Below are positions 40,195 to 48,576 of a stretch of DNA of 64,000 nt, piece after piece. Numbering within the stretch: the first letter of the stretch is position 1; each line of letters begins with the position of its first letter. The notes under the pieces are model-generated. The model ran no database searches. It was not told the DNA's origin and saw only the letters and a list, made by a program, of their open reading frames with translations. Source of the stretch: Microthrixaceae bacterium (GTDB taxonomy: Bacteria; Actinomycetota; Acidimicrobiia; Acidimicrobiales; Microtrichaceae); NCBI GenBank assembly GCA_023958095.1, contig JAMLGJ010000015.1, positions 18,938-82,937 on the forward strand. The letters are read 5' to 3'. The translations under genes and the position numbers were made by a program.

Positions 40195-41517
40195 TCACGA
40201 CGCGCAGTCGTCGATCACCGCCTCGGGCTCGTTCAGGGCGGCATCCAGGAACGACTCGATGTCATCGAACGCAGCCGGGATTATCGAACCGTGGTCTGCT
40301 TCGGGCACCTCGACCAGGTGCACGGACTGGCCGAGCTCGCACAACCGGTCGAAGGTGGCCGAGACGCGTTGGGGCACCACGGTCAGGTCGGCTCCTCCCG
40401 AGGCCAGCAGCACCGGGCCCGCGTCCACCCCCGCTCGCGCGACGAGGTTGGCCCGCAGCGCCGCCGCAGCGGGTTCGGTCACCCAGGGATCCACTTCGAA
40501 GGGCCCGTCGGCGACCACTCCCGTGAGCGCGTCGATGATCTCCTCCACGCAACCGGAGTCGAACACCGAGGCCTTGTCGAGAGCCTCGGCGGTCATGTAG
40601 TCGGCGGGGTCGATGTCGTCGCGCTCGGTGGCCGCACCGTGCAGCTGCATCATCGTGAGCACCGTCATCAGGTCCTCGTCCAGCCCGTAGGACTCGTCGG
40701 TGGCAACCCCGGGAGCGATCGCGACGGTCCCCGCCAGATGCAGCTCAGGGGCGCGTTCGGCTGCGAGTTCCCGGGCGGCGAGTGCCGCATGGCCACCCTG
40801 TGAGTGCCCGACGGCCACCCATTCGGTGCCCGCTCCGGCGCCGGGCAGCTGGCCCGCCGCGGTGACGATGTCGATCATCGAGTTCCCCTCCGAGAGGCGT
40901 GAGAGGTAGGGGTGGAGTTCACCCTCGGGACCGAGCCCCACGTAGTCGCTCGAGGCCCCCACCGCCTCGATGCCCCAGGTGGGCGACGGTTGCGGGTCGC
41001 GGCTGGGGGCGCACCGTGGTGCCATGCCGGTGGTGCCGTGTCCGTAGGACACCACGGGCCAGCCACCCTCGGGTGCCGGGTCATTCGGATGCGTCACCAC
41101 GCCGGTGACCGCTCGTGGCCTCCCCGAGGCGTCCTCGGAGCGGTACATGACCCGCACCGTGCGCGCGTCGCCGTCCTCCTCGACGACCTGGTAGCGGATC
41201 AGGTCCCCCGGTCCCAGGCGTTCGATGCCGTCGGGCACCACGTAGAAGTCCTCGATGCTGCCCTCGAAGGGCTCGGCGTCTCGCGGGGCGTCGTCGTCGG
41301 GGGATTCCGGTGCCTCGGAGTTGGCCGTGTTCCCGGTGGCGCTCGGTTCCTCGCCGCCCGGGGCTCCCTGGCGGTCGGTGTCACCGCCGGCCGAGGCGCA
41401 TCCCGCCGAGGCCACGGGGAGGGCGAACAGGACCAGGGCTGCGGCGAGGCGCCGGCGGGTGGGGCCACGCCGGCGCGGCCGCGTGTGTGGTGCGGGCGAT
41501 CCGATTCGTCTCCCCAT
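40195..41517 (-). CDS. Lipoprotein lipase of the secretory lipase (LIP) family
   Basis: A 440-residue exported alpha/beta hydrolase. The basic N-terminus and ALVLFALPVASAGC lipobox mark a lipoprotein, followed by an acidic low-complexity linker to about residue 85. The nucleophile elbow is GHSQGG, the Asp is in ASGGADLTVVP and the His in EADHGS. The YGHGTTGMAP motif holds the oxyanion hole. It probably hydrolyses lipid esters at the cell surface. CAGACT lies seven bases before the ATG. Confidence 0.93.
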   Translation of the reverse strand: MGRRIGSPAPHTRPRRRGPTRRRLAAALVLFALPVASAGCASAGGDTDRQGAPGGEEPSATGNTANSEAPESPDDDAPRDAEPFEGSIEDFYVVPDGIERLGPGDLIRYQVVEEDGDARTVRVMYRSEDASGRPRAVTGVVTHPNDPAPEGGWPVVSYGHGTTGMAPRCAPSRDPQPSPTWGIEAVGASSDYVGLGPEGELHPYLSRLSEGNSMIDIVTAAGQLPGAGAGTEWVAVGHSQGGHAALAARELAAERAPELHLAGTVAIAPGVATDESYGLDEDLMTVLTMMQLHGAATERDDIDPADYMTAEALDKASVFDSGCVEEIIDALTGVVADGPFEVDPWVTEPAAAALRANLVARAGVDAGPVLLASGGADLTVVPQRVSATFDRLCELGQSVHLVEVPEADHGSIIPAAFDDIESFLDAALNEPEAVIDDCAS

Positions 41518-41543
41518 GGCGGAGAGTCTGCACGAAGCGGGCC

Positions 41544-41549
41544 TATGGT
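41544..41549 (+). promoter_or_regulatory. -10 hexamer TATGGT for the acyl-CoA dehydrogenase gene
   Basis: TATGGT would start a leader of about 25 bases containing AGGGGG before ATG 41581. Confidence 0.4.
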
Positions 41550-41580
41550 TGCGCGACCGACGACACAGGGGGTGGCCGCG

Positions 41581-42864
41581 ATGGCCTGGGACTTCTCCAC
41601 CGATCCGGACTTCCAGGAGAAGCTCGACTGGGTCGAGCAGTTCTGTGAGCAGGAGGTCGAGCCGCTGCACCACGTGTTCCCGCACGCCGTGAGGCTTCCG
41701 GACCCCAACGTCCGCAGGCTCGTGCGCGAGCTCCAGCAGCAGGTCAAGGACCAGGGACTCTGGGCGCTGTTCCTGGACGAGGAGCTGGGTGGCCCCGGAC
41801 TCGGTCAGCTCAAGCTCGCCCTCGTCAACGAGATCCTCGGTCGGTACCCGGCGGCACCGCAGCTCTTCGGAGCAGCGGCACCCGACACCGGCAACATGGA
41901 GATGCTCGCGGCCTACGGCACCGAGGAACAGAAGAAGCGCTGGCTCGAGCCCCTGATGGAACAGGAGATGTTCTCGGCCTATTCGATGACCGAACCCCAG
42001 GGAGGTTCTGACCCGAACCTGTTCCGCACCCATGCCGTGCGCGACGGTGAGGAGTGGGTGATCAACGGGGAGAAGTGGTTCACCAGTGCCGGGCGGGTCG
42101 CCGACATCCTGTTCGTGATGTGCACGAACGGCATGTTCGTGGTGCCGCGCGACACCCCCGGCGTGGAGATCATGCCCGAGCCTCGCAACCACAACCACAT
42201 CATCTACCGGGACGTGCGCGTGCCGGCCGACCACCTCCTCGGACCCGAGGACGGCGCGAAGGTCCTCGCCCAGCGCCGGCTCGGCGGAGGCCGCATCCAC
42301 CACGCGATGCGCACGATCGCACAGTGCAACCTCGCGTTCGACATGATGTGCGAGCGGGCGCTGTCCCGGGAGTCCCACGGGGCGACCATCGCGGAACACC
42401 AGATGGTCCAGGAGAAGATCGCGGAGTCCTACGCGCAGATACGGATGCTCCGGTTGTTCGTCCTCGAGACCGCCTGGAAGATCGACAACTCCTCGACCCA
42501 GGAGTGCCGAACGGAGATCGCGGCGGTGAAGTTCACGATGGCCAAGGTGCTGCGCGAGGTCTCGTTCAACGCGCTGCACATCCACGGGTCGCTCGGCACC
42601 ACCGACCTGACCCCGCTGCAGGACATGTACGCCTCGGCCCCCACGATGGGTCTCGCCGACGGCGCGGACGAGGTCCACAAGGCAACCGTCGCACGTCGCG
42701 TGCTGCGCTCCTACCGGCCCCACGAGGGCTACTGGCCGCGCGAGTACCTGCCTGCCAGGCGCGAAGCGGCCTGGAAGCACTACGAGGAGCGATTCGAATC
42801 CGACCCGGAACTGCGCAGGTCCGCCGAGGGCTGGCGCGACTACATGGCGCGACGGCGGGGATGA
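41581..42864 (+). CDS. Acyl-CoA dehydrogenase
   Basis: A 427-residue FAD enzyme for the first step of beta-oxidation or of a branched-chain pathway. The flavin-contact motif is YSMTEPQGGSDPN, followed by WVINGEKWFTSAG, and GRIHHAMRTIAQCNLAFDM in the C-terminal helical domain. It resembles the ACAD10/11-like branch. It is divergent from the lipase, and the two may serve lipid use together. Confidence 0.95.
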   Translation: MAWDFSTDPDFQEKLDWVEQFCEQEVEPLHHVFPHAVRLPDPNVRRLVRELQQQVKDQGLWALFLDEELGGPGLGQLKLALVNEILGRYPAAPQLFGAAAPDTGNMEMLAAYGTEEQKKRWLEPLMEQEMFSAYSMTEPQGGSDPNLFRTHAVRDGEEWVINGEKWFTSAGRVADILFVMCTNGMFVVPRDTPGVEIMPEPRNHNHIIYRDVRVPADHLLGPEDGAKVLAQRRLGGGRIHHAMRTIAQCNLAFDMMCERALSRESHGATIAEHQMVQEKIAESYAQIRMLRLFVLETAWKIDNSSTQECRTEIAAVKFTMAKVLREVSFNALHIHGSLGTTDLTPLQDMYASAPTMGLADGADEVHKATVARRVLRSYRPHEGYWPREYLPARREAAWKHYEERFESDPELRRSAEGWRDYMARRRG

Positions 42865-42880
42865 CCCGGGTGCGGGTCGC

Positions 42881-43276
42881 TCACTCCGACAGGAGCTGAC
42901 CGGGGTCCGGGGGAACGTCCACGGCGTGTTCCCGGAGCACCTCCAGCTCCACCACGTCGAGCGTTCTGTGGTTGGTGGCGGCCAGGACCACCGGCGCCGC
43001 GGCACCGTCGCGGTGGGCCTGCAACCAGTTGCGTGCGGTGACGCACCAGCGGTCCCCCGGCTTCAGGCCCGCGAATCCGAACGCCGGGTTGGGCGTGACC
43101 AGGTCGTTGCCGATCGAGCGCTGGTGGTCCAGGAACTCGGCGGTCACCACCGCACAGATCGTGTGGTAGCCGGTGTTCTCGGGTGACCAGTTGCAGCAGC
43201 CGTCACGGAAGAACCCGGTCACCGGGTCGGTGCCGCACTCCTCGAGTTCGCCGCCGAGCACGTTTCGCTGAGTCAT
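42881..43276 (-). CDS. DUF2237 family protein
   Basis: A 131-residue protein of the DUF2237 family. NVLGGELEECGTDPVTGFFRDGCC at the N-terminus and CVTARNWLQAHRDGAAAPV at the end are the family's fixed motifs, with conserved Cys residues that could bind a metal or form disulfides. Function unknown. CAGACT, seven bases before the ATG, is the same arrangement as at the lipase gene. Confidence 0.92.
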   Translation of the reverse strand: MTQRNVLGGELEECGTDPVTGFFRDGCCNWSPENTGYHTICAVVTAEFLDHQRSIGNDLVTPNPAFGFAGLKPGDRWCVTARNWLQAHRDGAAAPVVLAATNHRTLDVVELEVLREHAVDVPPDPGQLLSE

Positions 43277-43330
43277 GGTGGCGAGTCTGGCACCGGCACC
43301 GCGCTCTGCGCGGGCCGGCCGCGGTGGAGC

Positions 43331-44224
43331 TCACCCGTGGGTTGCGATGGGGCGCGGCCTCTGCCTCGCCCGTGCGAAGCCCTCGGCTGCGAACAGGGCG
43401 AGTGCGCTCCAGATGATGACGAAACCCAGGGCCTGGCCACCGCTCCATTCCTCTCCGAAGACAATCACTCCGAGCAGGAACTGGATGGTCGGTGCCACGT
43501 ACTGCATGAGTCCGAGGGTCGACAGCTCGGTGGTGCGGGCGGCGGAGGCGAACAACAGCAGCGGTGCCGCGGTCACGACCCCGGTGCCCAGCAGCAGCAG
43601 GTCGAGGCCGGGGTCCGACAGGCCCACGATCCCTTCGCCGGCAGCTCCCCGGACCGCCAGTGCAACCAGGGCGAAGGGGGCCATCGCCGCCATCTCCAGG
43701 CTGAGCCCGTCCAGCGAGCCGACCGGGGAGGTCTTGCGCACCAGGCCGTAGACCCCGAAGGTGCCCGCCAGCGCCAGGGAAACCCAGGGGAGTGTGCCCA
43801 CGTCGATCGTCAACACGACCACGCCCAGGGCCGCGAGGCCGACCGCGATCCACTGGAGGCGTCTCATGTGCTCACCGAGCACCGCGACGCCGAGCACGAC
43901 GCTGAGCAGCGGGTTGATGAAGTAGCCGAGGCTCGTCTCCACCACCTGGTCGTTCGCCACGGCCCATACGAACACGAGCCAGTTGGCGGCCAGCATCGTG
44001 CCGGCCAGCAGGGCGTTGGTCCGGGTGCGCGGATTGCGTGCCTCCGAGCCGAGGCGTCGCCAGGTGCGCAGCACGGTGTGTGCAAGGGCCAGGACCACCC
44101 CGGTTGCGAGGATCCTGTGTATCACCACGTCCGCGGACGAGAGGTGGTCGAGCAGCTTCCAGTAGAGCGGGGAGAGTCCCCAGAGAAGGTATGCGCTCAG
44201 TCCGAGCAGGATGCCCCTGGACAC
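43331..44224 (-). CDS. rarD: RarD-type EamA transporter
   Basis: A 297-residue ten-helix membrane protein of the drug/metabolite transporter superfamily. The opening GILLGLSAYLLWGLSPLYWKLL, then ANWLVFVWAVANDQVVETSLGYFINPL and LLQYVAPTIQF-like LMQYVAPTIQFLLGV are RarD signatures. The substrate is unknown; the E. coli name comes from a chloramphenicol phenotype. GTG start with TAGCGT six bases upstream. Confidence 0.93.
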   Translation of the reverse strand: MSRGILLGLSAYLLWGLSPLYWKLLDHLSSADVVIHRILATGVVLALAHTVLRTWRRLGSEARNPRTRTNALLAGTMLAANWLVFVWAVANDQVVETSLGYFINPLLSVVLGVAVLGEHMRRLQWIAVGLAALGVVVLTIDVGTLPWVSLALAGTFGVYGLVRKTSPVGSLDGLSLEMAAMAPFALVALAVRGAAGEGIVGLSDPGLDLLLLGTGVVTAAPLLLFASAARTTELSTLGLMQYVAPTIQFLLGVIVFGEEWSGGQALGFVIIWSALALFAAEGFARARQRPRPIATHG

Positions 44225-44236
44225 GTCGGCACGCTA
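44222..44236 (-). promoter_or_regulatory. Leaderless promoter: TAGCGT, 6 bases before GTG of rarD
   Basis: Minus-strand TAGCGT (44236-44231) and GTG 44224, with no ribosome-binding site. Confidence 0.5.
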
Positions 44237-44375
44237 CAACCCGGATCATGGGTCCGGGCAATGGATTCGAGGCGCCGAGGCCACCCCGGGCACAGCCGCC
44301 ACGGGCGTGCTCCGGCATGCAATCATGTCGCCGAGCAACCCGTGGCCGACCGGCCCACGACACGGAGGACACTGC

Positions 44376-44810
44376 ATGCCGATCGAGGGCGAGTACGAAC
44401 CCAGCCCATGGGAGCCCATCGCAGAACAGGTCGCTCTCTACGAGAGCACCGACGGCAGGGAGGGGGCGGTGCTGGAAGGTGCCCCGTGCATCATCCTCGT
44501 GACCAGGGGTGCGAAGTCGAACAAGGTGCGCAAGACCCCACTGATCCGCGTGACCGATGGAACGAACTACCTGGCGATCGGTTCCATGGGCGGGGCACCC
44601 AACAACCCGTCGTGGGTGCACAACCTGCGCGCACACCCCCACGCCGAGCTGCGCGACCTCGCCGAGGTGCGCGACTACTCGGTGCGGGAGCTGCAGGGCG
44701 AGGAGAAGGAGCGGTGGTGGGCGCGCGCCAACGAGGTGTGGCCCTCATACGACGAGTACCAGTCCAACACCGAACGGGTGATCCCGGTGTTCCTGCTCGA
44801 ACCGGTGTGA
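44376..44810 (+). CDS. DDN-type F420-dependent nitroreductase-family protein
   Basis: A 144-residue split-barrel protein of the deazaflavin-dependent nitroreductase family, second of its kind in the window. Key segments are ILVTRGAKSNKVRKTPLIRV and GGAPNNPSWVHNLRAHPHAEL, matching the F420 contact loops. GGAGG lies seven bases before ATG 44376. The enoyl-CoA hydratase gene follows after 40 bases. Confidence 0.9.
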   Translation: MPIEGEYEPSPWEPIAEQVALYESTDGREGAVLEGAPCIILVTRGAKSNKVRKTPLIRVTDGTNYLAIGSMGGAPNNPSWVHNLRAHPHAELRDLAEVRDYSVRELQGEEKERWWARANEVWPSYDEYQSNTERVIPVFLLEPV

Positions 44811-44850
44811 TGCACGGGTCCGGTGCCATGAGGGCAGCGGCGGTCCGGCC

Positions 44851-45684
44851 GTGAACGACCACGGGGAGGCGACCGCAGCACCCCCGGCGGTGCTGGTGGA
44901 CCGCAGCCGGGAGGCCATCGCGGTCGTGACCATGAACCGCCCGGATCGCCTGAACGCCATGAACGGCGAGCTGCTCGCCGGGTTGCACGCCACCTTCGAC
45001 GAGATCGCCGACGACCCGGGGTGCCGTGTCGTCGTGCTGACCGGTGCCGGCAGGGGGTTCTGTTCCGGACTGGACCTGGCGGAACAACCGCGTGCGCCGG
45101 GTCCGCAGCACGGGGACCGAACCAGGGCGGGGTTCGCGGTCCAGCAGTACATCGCATCGCTCGTGCCGAAGATGATCCGCATGCCCCAGCCGGTGATCGC
45201 GGCGGTCAACGGTGCGGCCTCGGGAGGCGGGTTCGCCCTCGCCCTGGCCAGCGACGTGCGGATCGCCTCCCCGACCGCGAGGTTCAACGCGGCGTTCGTG
45301 CGCCTGGGCCTGTCAGGTTGCGACATCGGTGTGTCGTGGCTCCTGCCCAGGCTCGTCGGCGCATCGAGGGCACACGAACTGATGCTCACCGGGAGGCTCG
45401 TCGGGGCGGACGAGGCCGACCGCATGGGGCTGTTGACCAGGGTGGTGGAGCCGGAGGACCTCATGGATGCTGCCCTGGCCGAGGCCGAGTTGATCAGGGC
45501 GAACAGCCCCTTCGGGGTGCAGATGACCAAGGAGGTCATGTGGTCACAGCTCGAGGTCGGGTCACTCTCGGCCGGTATCGACCTCGAGAACCGCACCCAG
45601 ATCCTTGCTGCCACCACCGACGACATGGCAGAAGCGGTGGCCGCCTTCCTCGAGAAGCGACCGCCCAGCTTCGGATCCGGTTGA
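44851..45684 (+). CDS. Enoyl-CoA hydratase/isomerase family protein
   Basis: A 277-residue crotonase. The oxyanion-hole segments are GAGRGFCSGLDL and NGAASGGGFALALASDVRIA. In the place of the glutamate-bearing loop the sequence is LSGCDIGVSWLLPRLVG, a form common in actinobacterial paralogues that carries Asp instead, so activity may differ from simple hydration. It likely serves fatty acid or steroid side-chain breakdown. GTG start without a clear ribosome-binding site. Confidence 0.92.
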   Translation: MNDHGEATAAPPAVLVDRSREAIAVVTMNRPDRLNAMNGELLAGLHATFDEIADDPGCRVVVLTGAGRGFCSGLDLAEQPRAPGPQHGDRTRAGFAVQQYIASLVPKMIRMPQPVIAAVNGAASGGGFALALASDVRIASPTARFNAAFVRLGLSGCDIGVSWLLPRLVGASRAHELMLTGRLVGADEADRMGLLTRVVEPEDLMDAALAEAELIRANSPFGVQMTKEVMWSQLEVGSLSAGIDLENRTQILAATTDDMAEAVAAFLEKRPPSFGSG

Positions 45685-45743
45685 ACCGGCCCGGGCGCGG
45701 CTCGTGTCCGGACGCGGTGTGCTGCGCGTTCGGCGTACGGGCA

Positions 45744-45759
45744 TAGCCTCCGTGCCGTG
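45744..45759 (+). promoter_or_regulatory. Leaderless promoter: TAGCCT, 7 bases before GTG of the ABC ATPase
   Basis: TAGCCT at 45744-45749, GTG at 45757, no ribosome-binding site. Confidence 0.5.
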
Positions 45760-46467
45760 GACGGAGTGCTCTTCGAACTCTCGGAGGTGACGGTGCGGGG
45801 TCCCGACGGGCGGGAGCGCATCAGCGGCATGGACGCACGCATCCCGGACCACGGGATCACGGTCCTCGCGGGACCCTCCGGGTCGGGCAAGTCCACCATG
45901 CTGCGGCTGTGCAACCGCCTCGAGGTGCCCGGCGCGGGGCGTGTGAGCTACCGCGGTGCGCCCATGGAGGACATGGATCCACTCGAGCTGCGACGCCGGG
46001 TGGCGATGGTCTTCCAGCGCCCCACGGCACTGCCGGGCTCGGTGGCGGACAACCTGCGGATCGCGGATCCCGGCGCCGGCGAGGCACGAGTGGCGGCGAT
46101 GCTGGAGCGCGTCGGTCTCGGCGGATTCGCCGATCGCCGTGCCGCGGAGCTCTCCGGTGGGGAGACGCAACGCATGGCGCTGGCGAGGGCGCTGCTGACG
46201 GATCCCGAGTACGTGTTGTTCGACGAGCCGACCAGCTCCCTCGACCCTTCGGCGGCGAGGTCCATCGAGCGCCTCGCCGCGCAGCTCGCGGAGGATGGCA
46301 CCCCGAGTTGCTGGGTCACGCACGACCTCGGGCAGATGCGGCGGCTGGCCCACCACCTCGTCGTGGTGGTTGGTGGACGCGTCGCCCAGCAGGGGCACCT
46401 GGATGATGTGCTCCGCTCGCGCTCGGCGGAGGTCGCATCGTTCCTCGCAGGAGGTGACGAGGAATGA
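45757..46467 (+). CDS. fetA: ABC transporter ATP-binding protein (FetA/YbbL-like)
   Basis: A 236-residue ABC ATPase. Walker A is GPSGSGKST, Q-loop MVFQRPT, signature LSGGETQRMALARALL, Walker B VLFDEPTSSLD, and switch His in VTHDL. Small size, the short Q-loop region and the FetB-type partner identify the Fet exporter group, which in E. coli exports iron and protects against peroxide. Its stop overlaps the permease start (ATGA). Confidence 0.9.
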   Translation: MDGVLFELSEVTVRGPDGRERISGMDARIPDHGITVLAGPSGSGKSTMLRLCNRLEVPGAGRVSYRGAPMEDMDPLELRRRVAMVFQRPTALPGSVADNLRIADPGAGEARVAAMLERVGLGGFADRRAAELSGGETQRMALARALLTDPEYVLFDEPTSSLDPSAARSIERLAAQLAEDGTPSCWVTHDLGQMRRLAHHLVVVVGGRVAQQGHLDDVLRSRSAEVASFLAGGDEE

Positions 46468-47240
46468 CAACGGTGGACGTGGGATTCCTCGGCGTTGCCT
46501 CGTCGCTGGTGCTGGTGGTGGTCGCGCTGGTGCTGTCGATGGCCGAGGGACTCGGCCTCGAACGCTCGATCCTGTGGGCGTCCCTACGGGCGTTCGCCCA
46601 GATGATGGTGATCGGCGCGGGCCTGTCCCTGGTGTTCGAGCCGGAGGCGCCGATGGTGTGGTCCTGGTTGTGGGTCGCCGCGATGGTGCTCGTGGGTGCC
46701 GCGACGGTCTCGTCGCGGGTGGGTGGCCTGCGGGGTACCTTCACCAACGCGCTGCTGGCCCTGGGCTGCGCTCAGGCGGTGTCCCTGGCGGTCGTCTACG
46801 GGCTGGGTGTCATGCCCCTCGAACCACGCACCCTGGTTCCCGTCGCCGGCATGCTGTTGGGCAACTGCATCGGAGCGACGGTGCTGGCCGCGCGCCGCAC
46901 CCTGGCCGAGGTGCAGGCCCACCGCGACGACATCGAGGTGCGCATCGCCCTGGGGTGGGCCGCCCGTGATGCGGTGCGGCCGCACCTGGCCGAGGCAATG
47001 CGCACCTCGGTCACGCCCCAGGTGGAACAGACCAAGATCATCGGACTGATCGCACTTCCGGGCACGATGACCGGCCTGCTGCTGGCGGGGGTCGACCCGC
47101 TCGACGCGGTCCTCACCCAGATCGTGGTCGTGTTCCTCATCCTGGGTTCGGTGGCCGTAACGGCGGTGCTGGTCGGGCGGGGGACGGCGCGCAGGCTCAC
47201 CACGGCCGACCACCGGCTCGTCCTCCCACCAACTGGTTGA
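46464..47240 (+). CDS. fetB: ABC permease (FetB/UPF0014-like)
   Basis: A 258-residue polytopic permease of the UPF0014 family. LRAFAQMMVIGAGL, the central MLLGNCIGATVLAARR and the IALPGTMTGLLLAGVDPLDAV loop are diagnostic of FetB. With the ATPase in the same overlapping unit it forms a probable metal exporter. The yceI promoter begins inside the last codons (TTGACA at 47237). Confidence 0.92.
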   Translation: MTTVDVGFLGVASSLVLVVVALVLSMAEGLGLERSILWASLRAFAQMMVIGAGLSLVFEPEAPMVWSWLWVAAMVLVGAATVSSRVGGLRGTFTNALLALGCAQAVSLAVVYGLGVMPLEPRTLVPVAGMLLGNCIGATVLAARRTLAEVQAHRDDIEVRIALGWAARDAVRPHLAEAMRTSVTPQVEQTKIIGLIALPGTMTGLLLAGVDPLDAVLTQIVVVFLILGSVAVTAVLVGRGTARRLTTADHRLVLPPTG

Positions 47241-47279
47241 CACATCATACAACTGCCCATAAGGTGGGTGATGTATCAA
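47237..47279. promoter_or_regulatory. yceI promoter with two MarR-type sites
   Basis: A near-consensus promoter, TTGACA (47237-47242), 17-base spacer, TAAGGT (47260-47265). TTGACACATCA covers the -35 and its inverted partner TGATGTATCAA (47269-47279) covers the start of transcription, with one mismatch between the arms. The motif TTGANNCATCA recurs in front of the marR gene at 48013. Confidence 0.8.
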
Positions 47280-47333
47280 CTTCAACCCCGGCCACACCAT
47301 GGTGCGCCGGGCCCCCACAGGAGGACCGACCCC

Positions 47334-47939
47334 ATGTCGAGCAACGCCATATCGGATCCATCGACCACCGACACGATCGAACCCGCCGGGCCGACCGACG
47401 CGACCGGCCACTACGAGATCGACCCCAACCACAGCCGGATCGGCTTCGTGGTCCGACACGCAATGGTGTCCAAGGTCCGCGGTGCCTTCGGGGAGTTCAA
47501 CGGCAGCGGATTCTTCGATCCGAGGGATCCTGCCAACTCGCACCTGCACCTGACGATCGGGGCCGCCAGCGTCGACACCGGCAATGCCGACCGCGACGCT
47601 CACCTGGCCTCGGGTGACTTCTTCGAAACCCAGGTGTTCCCGGAGATCGAGTTCCGCTCCACCCGGGTGCAGCGCAGCGGAACCGACGCCTACGAGGTGA
47701 CGGGTGACCTGACCATCAAGGGGGTCACCCACAGCGTCTCGGTGGAGTTCTCCGTGCAGGGCCCCGTCCGTGACCCGTTCGGTCTCACCAGGATCGGTCT
47801 GGAGGGCTCCACGAAGGTCAACCGCAAGGACTGGGGCCTCGAGTGGAACGCGGCCCTCGAGACCGGCGGTGTGCTCGTGGGCGAGCAGGTGACCCTCGAG
47901 TTCGACGTCTCCGCGGTGGCATCCGAAGGAACCGACTGA
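47334..47939 (+). CDS. yceI: YceI-family isoprenoid-binding-fold protein
   Basis: A 201-residue lipocalin-like YceI protein that in structures binds polyisoprenoid quinones or related lipids. The core starts at ATGHYEIDPNHSRIGFVVRHA with the usual FGEFNG and VGTAxxDTGN-like AASVDTGNADRDAHL segments. There is no signal peptide, so this is the cytoplasmic kind. AGGAGG precedes ATG 47334. Two MarR-type sites flank its promoter. Confidence 0.94.
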   Translation: MSSNAISDPSTTDTIEPAGPTDATGHYEIDPNHSRIGFVVRHAMVSKVRGAFGEFNGSGFFDPRDPANSHLHLTIGAASVDTGNADRDAHLASGDFFETQVFPEIEFRSTRVQRSGTDAYEVTGDLTIKGVTHSVSVEFSVQGPVRDPFGLTRIGLEGSTKVNRKDWGLEWNAALETGGVLVGEQVTLEFDVSAVASEGTD

Positions 47940-48012
47940 CGAGTTCCTGCGGGCTCCACGGAGGTCGTGACCGGTGCGCCCGGTCGCGACCCCGGGGCGG
48001 CGGCGCAGCTAC

Positions 48013-48024
48013 TTGAAGCATCAA
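48013..48024. promoter_or_regulatory. MarR-type operator before the marR gene
   Basis: TTGAAGCATCAA, ten bases before the -10 TAGCAT, shares TTGANNCATCA with both yceI sites. Confidence 0.65.
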
Positions 48025-48033
48025 CAACTCGGG

Positions 48034-48048
48034 TAGCATCGCGGGATG
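48034..48048 (+). promoter_or_regulatory. Leaderless promoter: TAGCAT, 6 bases before ATG of marR
   Basis: TAGCAT at 48034-48039 and ATG at 48046, no ribosome-binding site. Confidence 0.5.
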
Positions 48049-48540
48049 GAAGGAGCACGCTGGCTCTCCGAACACGAAGGCCGTGCCTGGCGCGGTTTCC
48101 AGGAGATGCAGATGCGCCTCACCGCCGAGATCGGCCACCGGTTGTCGGCGCGGTCGGGGCTCTCCTCCCAGGACTACGCAGTGCTGGTGATGCTCACCGA
48201 CCAGCCCGACGGGCGTGCCCGTCTCTACCAGATCGCCGATGCCCTGGGCTGGGAGAAGAGTCGCCTCTCGCACCACATCAACCGCATGGAGAAGCGCGGC
48301 CTGGTCTCCAAGCAGCGCTGCAGCGAGGACGGTCGCGGCGCCGACGTGGTGGTCACCCCTGGTGGGCGCGAAGCGATCGAGGAGGCGGCGCCGGGGCACG
48401 TGGCGGACGTACGCGAGCTGTTCGTGGAGCGGCTCACCGAGGACCAGCTCGAGTCAATGGCTGCAATCGCCGAGGCGGTGCTCGCCGGACTCGACGAGCT
48501 GGGCGACAGCAGCGCCGGCGATCCCGACCAGCTCGCCTGA
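48046..48540 (+). CDS. MarR-family transcriptional regulator
   Basis: A 164-residue MarR repressor. The winged helix runs over residues 50-115 (LYQIADALGWEKSRLSHHINRMEKRGLV), quoted by its recognition part EKSRLSHHINRMEKRGL, with flanking dimerisation helices. It lies next to yceI, and shared sites indicate that it represses both itself and yceI. MarR-YceI pairs are common in actinobacteria; the inducer is not known. Confidence 0.92.
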   Translation: MEGARWLSEHEGRAWRGFQEMQMRLTAEIGHRLSARSGLSSQDYAVLVMLTDQPDGRARLYQIADALGWEKSRLSHHINRMEKRGLVSKQRCSEDGRGADVVVTPGGREAIEEAAPGHVADVRELFVERLTEDQLESMAAIAEAVLAGLDELGDSSAGDPDQLA

Positions 48541-48576
48541 TCGCCGGTGAGCCCGGTAGTGGGCCTCCATGTTCGC

